Source: an uncultured Candidatus Saccharibacteria bacterium (lineage in GTDB: Bacteria; Patescibacteriota; Saccharimonadia; Saccharimonadales; Saccharimonadaceae). From it: a stretch of 14,948 nucleotides of DNA. The notes beneath the pieces are model-generated. The model was not told where the DNA came from. It saw only the letters and a program-made list of their open reading frames with translations, and searched no databases. Shown in pieces: positions 1 to 6,417 of the stretch. Where the stretch lies: NCBI GenBank assembly GCA_938036845.1, contig CALHWA010000115.1, positions 1-14,948 on the forward strand, in the 5' to 3' direction. The position numbers were made by a program, and so were the translations under genes. Position 1 is the stretch's first letter. Each line of letters begins with the position of its first letter.

Positions 1-1
1 T

Positions 2-133
2 CTAGGATTATTATCGATAGTTCTTTTGTCAAAGATACTCCTTAGATATTTGAGCTATTCGTTAGCGACTCTGACAGTGATATCGTTCGCTCATGACATA
101 CGTAACAACCGTCGCTCAAGTGCTTCTCTCTAG
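2..133 (+). CDS. possible C-terminal tail of a membrane protein, cut by the window edge
   Basis: A reading frame is open from base 2 to a TAG at 131-133 and would encode about 43 residues. They are strongly hydrophobic for the first 30 (rich in Leu, Ile, Val) and end in a short basic tail with Arg-Asn-Asn-Arg-Arg. That is the look of a last membrane helix with a cytoplasmic end. No start lies inside the window, so it would be a partial gene entering from the left. An open frame of 43 codons can arise by chance, and the segment is more AT-rich than the well-supported genes here. No family can be named. The 121 bases between this stop and the next gene hold nothing I recognise. Confidence 0.3.
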   Translation, partial: LGLLSIVLLSKILLRYLSYSLATLTVISFAHDIRNNRRSSASL

Positions 134-254
134 CTTGAGAACCTTCCTCCAGAATATTAGAGTTTAACCAGTAGGGGTGCTATTTCACATGAGAAGTGTA
201 AGCTATCAGTGATTGAATCATATGGTTGATAGAGCAGTGATTTGCAGAGGCAAA

Positions 255-881
255 CTACACATTCCGCCGACCAAGCATCATCATGCGCACAAAGTCAAAG
301 GCGAGGCCGCAGAGCCAGCCGAGGGCGAAAGCGGCAATGGATTCGGCACCGGAGAGTGGGTAGCCGTTGAAGCGGGCGATGAGGTAGATAGCTAGAGTGA
401 GTACGAAGGCGGCAATGGCACCAGAGAGCAGCGCGTTGGGCCGGGCAACGGTGTTGCCAGTGACTTCGCTTGCTTTCTCGATGGCTGGGTTGTGGATGAC
501 TTTGCTAAAGGCGCGGCTTGAGGGCGAGAGCTGGGACTGGACGGCTGCCATGGTTTTATCGAAGCGTTCTTGCTGAGCGGCTGGGCTGGTTTGGCGTTGG
601 CGTTCGGCGCGCTGTTGTTCGCGGGTTTCGCGCTGGCGGCGCTCAGCTTCGGCGGTGGCTCGTTTTTGCTCGGCAGCTTGCTCGTAGACTTGCTCGGCTT
701 CGTGGCGAGCGGCCCGAAGGGTTTCGCGTTGCTGACGCGTTTCGCCCTGGAGGCTGGGGTGTTCTAACTGGCGGTGTTCGCCAGATTGGCGTAGGGCAGT
801 CAACTGTTCGGCGCGTGATTGCTCGATGGTTTGCTCGGTGCGGTGCTCAGGTTGGCGCTTGGTGGTAAATCGTTCTGCCAT
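255..881 (-). CDS. coiled-coil protein with two C-terminal membrane helices, unknown function
   Basis: The 208-residue product starts with about 110 residues rich in Glu, Gln, Arg and Ala and nearly free of Gly and Pro, which predicts a long charged coiled coil. Two hydrophobic helices follow at about 150-169 and 181-198, with a basic end (Gly-Arg-Arg). Both ends are probably cytoplasmic, so the coiled coil would lie inside the cell, tethered to the membrane. The start is supported by AAGGAG at 888-893, six bases before the ATG. The gene begins 14 bases after the stop of the LPxTG surface protein on the same strand, so the two are very likely co-transcribed, and this protein may be an inner partner of that surface protein. 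I do not recognise the family. A weak 5-bp stem (241-254) abuts the stop codon. Confidence 0.8.
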   Translation of the reverse strand: MAERFTTKRQPEHRTEQTIEQSRAEQLTALRQSGEHRQLEHPSLQGETRQQRETLRAARHEAEQVYEQAAEQKRATAEAERRQRETREQQRAERQRQTSPAAQQERFDKTMAAVQSQLSPSSRAFSKVIHNPAIEKASEVTGNTVARPNALLSGAIAAFVLTLAIYLIARFNGYPLSGAESIAAFALGWLCGLAFDFVRMMMLGRRNV

Positions 882-895
882 TGGTTTCTCCTTGG

Positions 896-2515
896 TTAGA
901 TTGTTCCGGCGTTAAAGTTGCGGCGCACGAGGCGGATCTCGGTGCTGAGTTGGCGTGAGCGGGCGTAGAAGAAGACCACTACCGCAAGGACGATGCCAGC
1001 AAAGATGATATTCTCGCTGCTACCGGTGTGGGGCAGCTCGGTTACGACTTGCTCGACGACGCGTTTCTCGGCAGGGCAATCTACCTTGGTACTGAGTGTG
1101 TTGCCAAAGGTATTGTCGATGCGGCAATCGTAGGAGGTTGCGTTGCTGGTACCAGTGCCCATCGAAGGAATCTGGTCTTTGAGTTGGACGGTAAATTGCC
1201 GCTCTTGGCTCTCACCTGGTTTGATCTCTACAGCTGGCCAACTGAGGATGGTTGCATCGATGCTGGCGCTTTGGTTGGTGTCTTTGGCAAGTGTGCCGCC
1301 ACCAGCGTCAACGACCGTAGCGTATTGGAGGACATCACCGAGGTTGTCGCTAAAGGTGAATTTCTCGGCGTTGAGGCCTTTGTTGGTGACGCTAAGCTTG
1401 TAGGTAATGCGGTCGTGGGCTTTGGCGGTGACGGTGGTCGTCTCAGCACTGTTTTGAGTGAGATTATGGCCACTCTTGGTCTGGACAAATTTGGCAGCGC
1501 AGGTTTTGTCTTCGAGCCAGAGGGTGCTGTTGCCTGGGCAGGGCTGGCAGCGGGCATCATCTTTGAGCAGGGTAGGATTGACGGGGCAGCGGGCAGGTGC
1601 AGCGATGACAAAGGTCTTGGCGCAGGCTTCGTTGGTGCGGTCGCCCAGAGAGGTCTTAACGGTGAGGACGACGCGGTACGAGCCAGGCGTTTTCTCGCTG
1701 TAGCTAACGGTGGGTGTGCTACTCTCGAGTGTTTTGGCGAGCTTGCCATCGCGGTAGACTTGGAAAACATAGCCAGTGATGGTAGCACCATGCTGGGCAG
1801 ACGCCGCAGCGGTGAATTGGTAGGTGGTGTCGTTTTTATTGATAGCAAGGCCGCTACAGCTTGCTACTGGCGTTGGCTTGATGACGGATGGCGGCGTGCT
1901 ACAGTTTGGATAGGTACCGACCTGGCCGGGTGGGCAGACAGGTGCTGGTGGCACTGTCTGGGTGATGAGGTTACCACAGTTGAGCATAATGGCGAACCAA
2001 CCAAACTTCGCTGAGTGGCCAACGAATGCCCGGTAGGTGAAATTCCCCCATAAGTGGTGTGGTCGGTAGTAGAAGTTGCGCATTCCACCTTGCGCTGCCT
2101 TCACAGAGTATACGCCTTCGCCCTGAGCGGCACTAAAGTGCGGCGTCATCCCCCACGAGTAGGTGCTCTCGGTGCTTCGCCGAGTTTCGAGGCGAGTTGT
2201 CGCCTGTTGTAGCTCAGCACGGGTAATGCCGATGGTGCTGTAGAGATCGCGGATGTTGTTAGTATTGGCGTCGTAGTGCGCCATGAGCTGCGAGCCATTG
2301 CTAATTCCACCGTAGATCATATCGCTTGGGTCGGCAGCGTTAGCTGATTCTGGCGGTGCAAGTAGTGTAAAGGACTGCACGACGAGTGCGAGCGCAGTAA
2401 AGATCAGCCCTAAGCGGCGCGTCGCTTCCTCTTTGCGTAGGCGCTTCGCGTAGAAACCCAGTTGGCCGACGATCGCCGGACTGAGCGATAAGTTTGATAC
2501 GAGTTTCCGAAACAT
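896..2515 (-). CDS. LPxTG-anchored, cysteine-rich surface protein with DUF11-like domain
   Basis: The 539-residue product has a basic N-terminus of about 34 residues, a hydrophobic signal segment at about 35-53 and a likely signal-peptidase site after Ala-Asn-Ala (58-60). An unassigned exported domain runs from about 65 to 185. A PKD/Ig-like beta domain spans about 220-305. Two tandem 14-residue Cys repeats occupy 310-323 and 326-339. A DUF11-like domain covers about 355-450. The end is a sortase signal: LPHTG at 494-498, a membrane helix and a basic tail. It should be exported and covalently wall-linked, perhaps for adhesion. The mature part has 11 cysteines. The frame is open up to an ATG at 2590, but that ATG lies inside the -35 element. 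The ATG at 2515 has GGGGG six bases upstream and is preferred. Family and role beyond surface anchoring are unknown. Confidence 0.85.
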   Translation of the reverse strand: MFRKLVSNLSLSPAIVGQLGFYAKRLRKEEATRRLGLIFTALALVVQSFTLLAPPESANAADPSDMIYGGISNGSQLMAHYDANTNNIRDLYSTIGITRAELQQATTRLETRRSTESTYSWGMTPHFSAAQGEGVYSVKAAQGGMRNFYYRPHHLWGNFTYRAFVGHSAKFGWFAIMLNCGNLITQTVPPAPVCPPGQVGTYPNCSTPPSVIKPTPVASCSGLAINKNDTTYQFTAAASAQHGATITGYVFQVYRDGKLAKTLESSTPTVSYSEKTPGSYRVVLTVKTSLGDRTNEACAKTFVIAAPARCPVNPTLLKDDARCQPCPGNSTLWLEDKTCAAKFVQTKSGHNLTQNSAETTTVTAKAHDRITYKLSVTNKGLNAEKFTFSDNLGDVLQYATVVDAGGGTLAKDTNQSASIDATILSWPAVEIKPGESQERQFTVQLKDQIPSMGTGTSNATSYDCRIDNTFGNTLSTKVDCPAEKRVVEQVVTELPHTGSSENIIFAGIVLAVVVFFYARSRQLSTEIRLVRRNFNAGTI

Positions 2516-2561
2516 GATGTACCCCCATAGACCATCAATGTTAGCTAAATGTTCTATGTAT

Positions 2562-2590
2562 ATTCTAGCAATGTGTTGCACGAAATGCAA
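2562..2590 (-). promoter_or_regulatory. sigma-70-type promoter of the LPxTG gene
   Basis: On the minus strand TTGCAT (2585-2590) and TAGAAT (2562-2567) are separated by exactly 17 bases. Transcription would start near 2555, giving a leader of about 40 bases with a GGGGG ribosome site at 2522-2526. This fixes the start codon at 2515 rather than 2590. Confidence 0.7.
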
Positions 2591-2650
2591 TTGTTTATTG
2601 GTTGTGCTTACTGATATATGATGCAGAACCTGTGATACAGCTCGTCTTAT

Positions 2651-2680
2651 TTGACAATAAGCTCCAATTTAGAGAATAAT
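2651..2680 (+). promoter_or_regulatory. promoter of the HhH protein, giving a leaderless transcript
   Basis: A perfect TTGACA (2651-2656) is followed after 18 bases by AATAAT (2675-2680). The start codon at 2688 begins eight bases after the -10 element, so transcription would start at or just before the ATG. The GGAG at 2683-2686 is too close to the ATG to act as a ribosome site. Confidence 0.65.
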
Positions 2681-2687
2681 ATGGAGT

Positions 2688-3134
2688 ATGGCTCGCTCTG
2701 CTCGCTCACACCATCCCGATGACTTTGCACTCGATATTGCGCATGATGAGCTAGATCTCTTTCGCTGGTTTCTCTTGGTGTATCTGCTGGGCAAGCCGAT
2801 TCAATCACCGGTGGCGGTGCAGACCTGGCGTCTCTTGGTGGAGCATCAGCTCGATACGCCGTGGGCGCTGCTTGCGGTGGAACGGAGGCGCCTCGTGCGG
2901 CTGCTAGACGAAGGTAAATACACACGCTACGACGAGAAAACAGCGACAGCCCTGCGGCTGTGCGCGCAGCAGCTGATCGACCAGTATGATGGCTCGCTGA
3001 TGCTGCTGATAGAAAGCAGCCCAAGCGAAGCCGAGTGCGCCAAACGCCTGCAAAAATTCTATGGCGTTGGGCCAAAGACGGCGGAGATTTTCCTGCGCGG
3101 TGTGGCTGAGTTATTTGCTCAGCGTGTGGAATAA
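2688..3134 (+). CDS. short helix-hairpin-helix protein related to endonuclease III-type DNA glycosylases
   Basis: The 148-residue helical product ends in a classic helix-hairpin-helix, with Tyr-Gly-Val-Gly-Pro-Lys-Thr-Ala at about 125-132. This matches the hairpin of the HhH-GPD family, and Lys130 aligns with the lysine nucleophile of endonuclease III. The family's catalytic Asp lies about 18 residues after that lysine, which here is the final residue, a Glu. The usual downstream part and the Fe-S cysteine loop are absent. The stop is followed directly by the ribosome site of the next gene, so a frameshift is unlikely. It may bind damaged or branched DNA without full glycosylase activity, or be a diverged minimal enzyme. 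A stop codon (2670-2672) lies upstream in frame with no other ATG between, so the start at 2688 is firm. It heads a two-gene unit with the phosphodiesterase gene. Confidence 0.8.
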   Translation: MARSARSHHPDDFALDIAHDELDLFRWFLLVYLLGKPIQSPVAVQTWRLLVEHQLDTPWALLAVERRRLVRLLDEGKYTRYDEKTATALRLCAQQLIDQYDGSLMLLIESSPSEAECAKRLQKFYGVGPKTAEIFLRGVAELFAQRVE

Positions 3135-3169
3135 GCGGTTGTTGGATAATAAAAATAAAGGAGTAATAA

Positions 3170-4180
3170 ATGCTCGATACATTTCGGAAGATAGGACAGA
3201 GTGGAACGCAGTGGAGTCGGCGGCACTGGCGGTGGCTGGCAGTGTGTGGAGTGATTATCATGGGGCTGTGGCTTCATAACACGAGTCTCTTTATGCCAGT
3301 GCAGTATCCACGGATACTCGCGCACCGAGGCTTAGCGCAGACTTTCGATTACAGTAAGGTGAACAATAGCACTAACACTGCAGCTATGATAGATAAACCC
3401 GAGCATCCCTATCTTGAGAATACAATCCCGTCGATGCGCGCTGCCTTTGATCATGGTGCGGATGTGGTGGAGCTTGACCTTAAGCTCACGAAAGATAAGC
3501 AACTCGCGGTCTTTCATGATGCAACGCTGGAATACCGCACAGAGGCCAAGGGCAAAATTAGCAAGTACACGATGGCTGAGCTCAAGCAGCTTGATGTTGG
3601 TTATGGCTACACGGCGGATGGTGGCAAAACCTTTCCATTCCGCGGTAAAGGGGTGGGTTTAATGCCGACGCTGGATGAGGTGCTGGCAGCCTTTCCGCGC
3701 AAAGATCTTCTTTTACATGTTAAGGACGGCAACCACCAGACATACGAAGTGTTGTGGAGTAAGCTCCGAGCAATGAACCCGGAACGCGTCAAGCAGATGA
3801 CGGTCTACGGCAACGATGATGGCATTGCCTGGCTGCGCCAACAAAGCGATACGCTGCGTCTTTGCTCCAAGGCGATGATGAAGGCCGGATTGCTGCGTTA
3901 CTTGGCGGTTGGCTGGACGGGTTATGTGCCGCACGAGCTACACAACATGGAGCTACACATTCCGCGGCGCTATGCACCACTGCTATGGGGCTGGCCAGCT
4001 AAGTTTGTTAACCGGATGGCGGCGGTAAACACGCGAGTAATGTTGGTCGAAGGCGATGGACAGTGGTCAGCTGGGTTTGATACAGCGGAGAGCGTGACGC
4101 AGATACCGCCACAGTTTGGCGGGTATGTCTGGACGAACCGGATTGATCGGGTGCAGCCAGTGCTCGCGCGGCGGCGCTGA
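3170..4180 (+). CDS. membrane-anchored glycerophosphodiester phosphodiesterase family protein
   Basis: This 336-residue protein should hydrolyse glycerophosphodiesters to glycerol-3-phosphate and an alcohol on the outer face of the membrane. A basic N-terminus and one helix (about 21-40) anchor it. The GDPD TIM-barrel follows, with the family signatures in order: His52-Arg53, Glu83-Asn84, Glu101-x-Asp103 and His116-Asp117. These are the general acid/base and metal-binding positions. The later Glu-x-Lys metal motif reads His-Val-Lys at 183-185, so one usual ligand seems changed. An insertion of about 20 residues lies between His-Arg-Gly and Glu-Asn. AAAGGAG (3157-3163) sits six bases before the ATG. 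The gene lies 35 bases downstream of the HhH gene and probably shares its transcript. In a cell with reduced metabolism, scavenging of lipid head groups is a plausible role; that is inference. Confidence 0.88.
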   Translation: MLDTFRKIGQSGTQWSRRHWRWLAVCGVIIMGLWLHNTSLFMPVQYPRILAHRGLAQTFDYSKVNNSTNTAAMIDKPEHPYLENTIPSMRAAFDHGADVVELDLKLTKDKQLAVFHDATLEYRTEAKGKISKYTMAELKQLDVGYGYTADGGKTFPFRGKGVGLMPTLDEVLAAFPRKDLLLHVKDGNHQTYEVLWSKLRAMNPERVKQMTVYGNDDGIAWLRQQSDTLRLCSKAMMKAGLLRYLAVGWTGYVPHELHNMELHIPRRYAPLLWGWPAKFVNRMAAVNTRVMLVEGDGQWSAGFDTAESVTQIPPQFGGYVWTNRIDRVQPVLARRR

Positions 4181-4217
4181 GTTTTATACACTTGAGTGAA
4201 ATGAGGTAGGATAGGTG

Positions 4218-4236
4218 ACAGACGCGCGCGTCTTGT
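4218..4236 (+). terminator. possible terminator hairpin after the phosphodiesterase gene
   Basis: The 14-base perfect palindrome at 4220-4233 can fold into an AGACG stem with a CGCG loop, extended by two pairs across one bulged T. It is followed by TTCTT, not a real U-run. It lies about 40 bases after the stop and before the next promoter, where a terminator is expected. It is weak by itself. Confidence 0.4.
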
Positions 4237-4266
4237 TCTTGAGTAGTATACTAAACGAATCATTAT

Positions 4267-4291
4267 TGTAATTCATTTACATTAGGTGTAA
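4267..4291 (+). promoter_or_regulatory. candidate operator: TGTAA-N5-TTACA-N5-TGTAA
   Basis: Three five-base half-sites alternate in orientation with identical five-base spacing: TGTAA (4267-4271), TTACA (4277-4281) and TGTAA (4287-4291). The middle one is also part of the -35 hexamer. Two dyads sharing a half-site over the -35 suggest repression of the reductase gene, perhaps relieved by oxidant. The regulator is not known; the TetR gene in this window is a distant candidate only. Confidence 0.5.
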
Positions 4292-4304
4292 TCTATGCGA
4301 TAAT
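4276..4304 (+). promoter_or_regulatory. promoter of the RclA-like reductase gene
   Basis: TTTACA (4276-4281) and GATAAT (4299-4304) are separated by 17 bases. A leader of about 13 bases follows and carries GAAGGAG (4311-4317), seven bases before the ATG. Unlike several other units here, this one has a normal ribosome site. Confidence 0.7.
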
Positions 4305-4324
4305 GTTGACGAAGGAGAAGTAGA

Positions 4325-5650
4325 ATGCAAACACAATTTGATGCACTGATTATTGGTTTTGGTAAGGCAGGCAAGACGCTAGCGGTAGCGCTCGCTGGAG
4401 CGGGTCAGCGGGTAGCGCTTGTGGAGCAATCGCCGCAGATGTATGGTGGGACATGCATTAATATTGCATGCATTCCTACTAAAACGCTCGTGAGTGCGGC
4501 AGCAGCTGGCCGGTCGATCGACGAAGCGTTTGCTCGCAAGACAGCGGTCGTGACGAAGCTCAATAGCAAGAACTACCACATGCTCGCGGATAACCCAGGC
4601 GTGATGGTTATTGATGGCGTTGCGTCGTTTGTTGACGCGCACACGGTGAGCGTCCAGGCGGGTGAGCAGCGCATTGAGCTGCAGGCAGAACGGTTGTTTA
4701 TTAATACCGGTGCAGTGCCGGTGATGCCAGCGATTGCCGGCCTTGAGCAATCGGCCCATGTCTATACTAGTACGGAGGTGCTCAACCAGCAGCTTAAGCC
4801 ACGGCGGCTAGCGGTGATTGGCGCTGGGCCAATTGGCCTCGAGTTTGCCTCGACTTATGCAGCTCTTGGTGTGGAAGTCACGCTCTACCATCGCCGGGCG
4901 CAGCTGCTTCCGCACGAAGAGCCATCTGTTGCCCAAGCAGTTGCTCAGGCTCTGGAGGCGCAGGGTATAACACTCGTGCTTGCATCAGATATACAACAGG
5001 TGCGCGATACAGACCACGGCGTTGCTGTGATAAGTGGCGGTGATGAGCAAGTATATGATGCTGTGCTTGTGGCGGCTGGTCGCCAGCCCAATACAAGCCA
5101 GCTTGATCTTGCCGCCGCTGGTGTGGAGACTGACGAGCGCGGTGCGATCATTGTTAATGACCAATTGCAGACCACTCAGCCGCACATTTGGGCGCTCGGC
5201 GATGTCAATGGTGGGCCGCAGTATACTTATGTGTCGCTCGATGACTTCCGTATTGTAAAGAGTCAGCTCCTTGGTGATGGCAGTTATACGCGGGCGCAGC
5301 GTGCAGTATTGCCTCATGTGATATTTATGCAGACACCACTGGCGCGTGTTGGTCTGACCGAAGTAGCAGCCCGCGCGCAGTATGGCGATGATGTGAAGGT
5401 TAAAGAGCTGCCAGCTATGGCGGTGCCGCGCATGCATGTTGATAATAAAACAACGGGTCTGCTCAAAGCAGTGGTCCAGCCATCGACAGGCCATATTCTT
5501 GGCGCAACGCTCTTTTGCCAGCAGGCACCAGAGGTGATTAATATTATCAAAACAGCGATGGATGCTGGCCTGCCCTATACTACGCTGCGCGACCAGATCT
5601 TTACTCACCCAACGGTGAGTGAGGCGTTGAATGATTTGTTTGCGCTGTAA
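4325..5650 (+). CDS. RclA-like FAD/NAD(P)H-dependent disulfide oxidoreductase
   Basis: The 441-residue protein belongs to the group of flavin disulfide reductases that includes glutathione reductase, dihydrolipoamide dehydrogenase and mercuric reductase. Visible parts are the N-terminal FAD fold (Gly11-x-Gly13-x-x-Gly16), the redox pair Cys44-x4-Cys49 in GGTCINIACIPTKT, the NAD(P)H fold (Gly166-x-Gly168-x-x-Gly171), and a C-terminal dimer domain with His428 and Glu433 of the His-Pro-x3-Glu active-site motif. The sequence around the cysteines is very close to that of RclA and the streptococcal Har protein, which are known to reduce hypothiocyanous acid and give tolerance to reactive chlorine species. 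There is no N-terminal heavy-metal domain and no C-terminal Cys pair, so mercuric reductase is unlikely. It is cytosolic and has its own promoter and operator-like dyads. The exact substrate cannot be decided from sequence. Confidence 0.88.
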   Translation: MQTQFDALIIGFGKAGKTLAVALAGAGQRVALVEQSPQMYGGTCINIACIPTKTLVSAAAAGRSIDEAFARKTAVVTKLNSKNYHMLADNPGVMVIDGVASFVDAHTVSVQAGEQRIELQAERLFINTGAVPVMPAIAGLEQSAHVYTSTEVLNQQLKPRRLAVIGAGPIGLEFASTYAALGVEVTLYHRRAQLLPHEEPSVAQAVAQALEAQGITLVLASDIQQVRDTDHGVAVISGGDEQVYDAVLVAAGRQPNTSQLDLAAAGVETDERGAIIVNDQLQTTQPHIWALGDVNGGPQYTYVSLDDFRIVKSQLLGDGSYTRAQRAVLPHVIFMQTPLARVGLTEVAARAQYGDDVKVKELPAMAVPRMHVDNKTTGLLKAVVQPSTGHILGATLFCQQAPEVINIIKTAMDAGLPYTTLRDQIFTHPTVSEALNDLFAL

Positions 5651-5668
5651 ATTGACTTGCCATCTTAG

Positions 5669-5697
5669 AGGTTAATTTCTTATATGAGAGTTAACCT
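5669..5697. repeat. inverted repeat between convergent genes
   Basis: AGGTTAA (5669-5675) and TTAACCT (5691-5697) form a perfect 7-bp stem, extendable by a G-U and an A-U pair, around a 15-base loop. It lies 18 bases after the reductase stop, between two convergent genes, so it may limit read-through. Neither side has a T-run, so it is not a canonical terminator. Confidence 0.4.
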
Positions 5698-5759
5698 TTG
5701 CTACTAGTGTAATAGTATACATCCTTTCAAATATAGAGGTGCGACGAAAGTAGAATGTG

Positions 5760-6332
5760 CTACGCCGCCCGAAACTCATACACAAACGCACCTGTTTTTT
5801 GTGAGAGGCAGATGATGTCTAGGTTGGGCGAGCTGTGTTTGTCTGGGAGTGTTTGACCAAGATAATGGAAGCGAATAATACACGAGCTGTCTGAGGCAGC
5901 GGCCGAGCTCAGCAGAGTACGCGCGTGGCCAGACATCTGCTCTGAAGAATCAAGCGGCAATGTGCGCCCAAGCCGTGAATATGCCATCCATCCCGTGCAA
6001 CCAAACTTGCAATCGCGAAACGGCTGGCTAGCGAGCAGACGCTGACGTGCGGCGTGATCGGTGATAGTGCCGATGACGATGCCACCTGGCCCATCAATAT
6101 TGATAAACTCACCGCGGCTCAGGGTAATGTCGAGCGACTGCGTGGCCTCGCTTTTCACTCGCCGCGCGAGTTCCTTTGTCGCGTTTGTCCAGAGCGGCTC
6201 GGGTCGCACTGCGTGCAAGACAGCGCTTATGCCAACGCCTGCCACGATGAGCAGGATCATTACCATAAGGGGCAGCCACATATGGCGGAGAAGAGTGAAA
6301 AGCTTGGCGAGTGTATTGCGCATGTATTTCAT
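5760..6332 (-). CDS. membrane-anchored cysteine-containing protein, unknown function
   Basis: The 190-residue product has a short basic N-terminus, one membrane helix at about 17-40 and an outside domain of about 150 residues. That domain has exactly four cysteines, at 108, 112, 151 and 175, the first two spaced Cys-x3-Cys. No enzyme motif is visible and I do not recognise the family. The even cysteine number in an exported domain suits two disulfides, possibly made by the DsbA-like protein encoded to the right. The start at 6332 is placed by the promoter, whose -10 element ends six bases before the ATG, so the mRNA should begin at the start codon. An ATG three codons in is an alternative. 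The gene stands alone: the surface operon to its right ends 85 bases before it. Confidence 0.75.
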   Translation of the reverse strand: MKYMRNTLAKLFTLLRHMWLPLMVMILLIVAGVGISAVLHAVRPEPLWTNATKELARRVKSEATQSLDITLSRGEFINIDGPGGIVIGTITDHAARQRLLASQPFRDCKFGCTGWMAYSRLGRTLPLDSSEQMSGHARTLLSSAAASDSSCIIRFHYLGQTLPDKHSSPNLDIICLSQKTGAFVYEFRAA

Positions 6333-6338
6333 GCATAT

Positions 6339-6367
6339 AGTATATAGCAGGCGCTGGGTGCTTGCAA
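6339..6367 (-). promoter_or_regulatory. promoter giving a leaderless transcript of the small cysteine protein
   Basis: On the minus strand TTGCAA (6362-6367) and TATACT (6339-6344) are exactly 17 bases apart. Only six bases separate the -10 from the ATG at 6332, so the expected transcription start is the A of the ATG. There is no Shine-Dalgarno sequence. The same two hexamers with the same spacing recur before the CorA gene. Confidence 0.7.
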
Positions 6368-6417
6368 TGGGAGCAAAACGATGTAATAGCTAAAGATATG
6401 TTGTCGCGCTGCGTGCG

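Noticed and set aside
1028..2014. A 328-codon plus-strand frame lying opposite the LPxTG gene
   Set aside because: The minus-strand protein has a signal peptide, recognisable domains and a sortase signal. The plus-strand product is Gly/Val/Ala-rich without any motif and has no promoter or ribosome site. It is a shadow of GC-biased codons.
2516..2590. Upstream start for the LPxTG protein at 2590
   Set aside because: That ATG lies within the -35 hexamer of a well-matched promoter, and the added 25 residues are atypical. The ATG at 2515 has a ribosome site.
4985..5608. A 207-codon minus-strand frame opposite the reductase gene
   Set aside because: The plus strand encodes a complete, motif-bearing flavoprotein throughout this stretch. 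The minus frame has no recognisable feature.
4325..5650. Mercuric reductase or dihydrolipoamide dehydrogenase as the reductase's identity
   Set aside because: There is no N-terminal metal-binding domain and no C-terminal Cys pair, as mercuric reductase would have. The active-site sequence CINIACIPTKT is of the RclA type, and no 2-oxoacid dehydrogenase genes are nearby.
5691..5718. Plus-strand promoter between the two convergent genes
   Set aside because: TTAACC followed at 17 bases by AGTATA is a poor match, and no plus-strand gene follows before the opposing gene begins.
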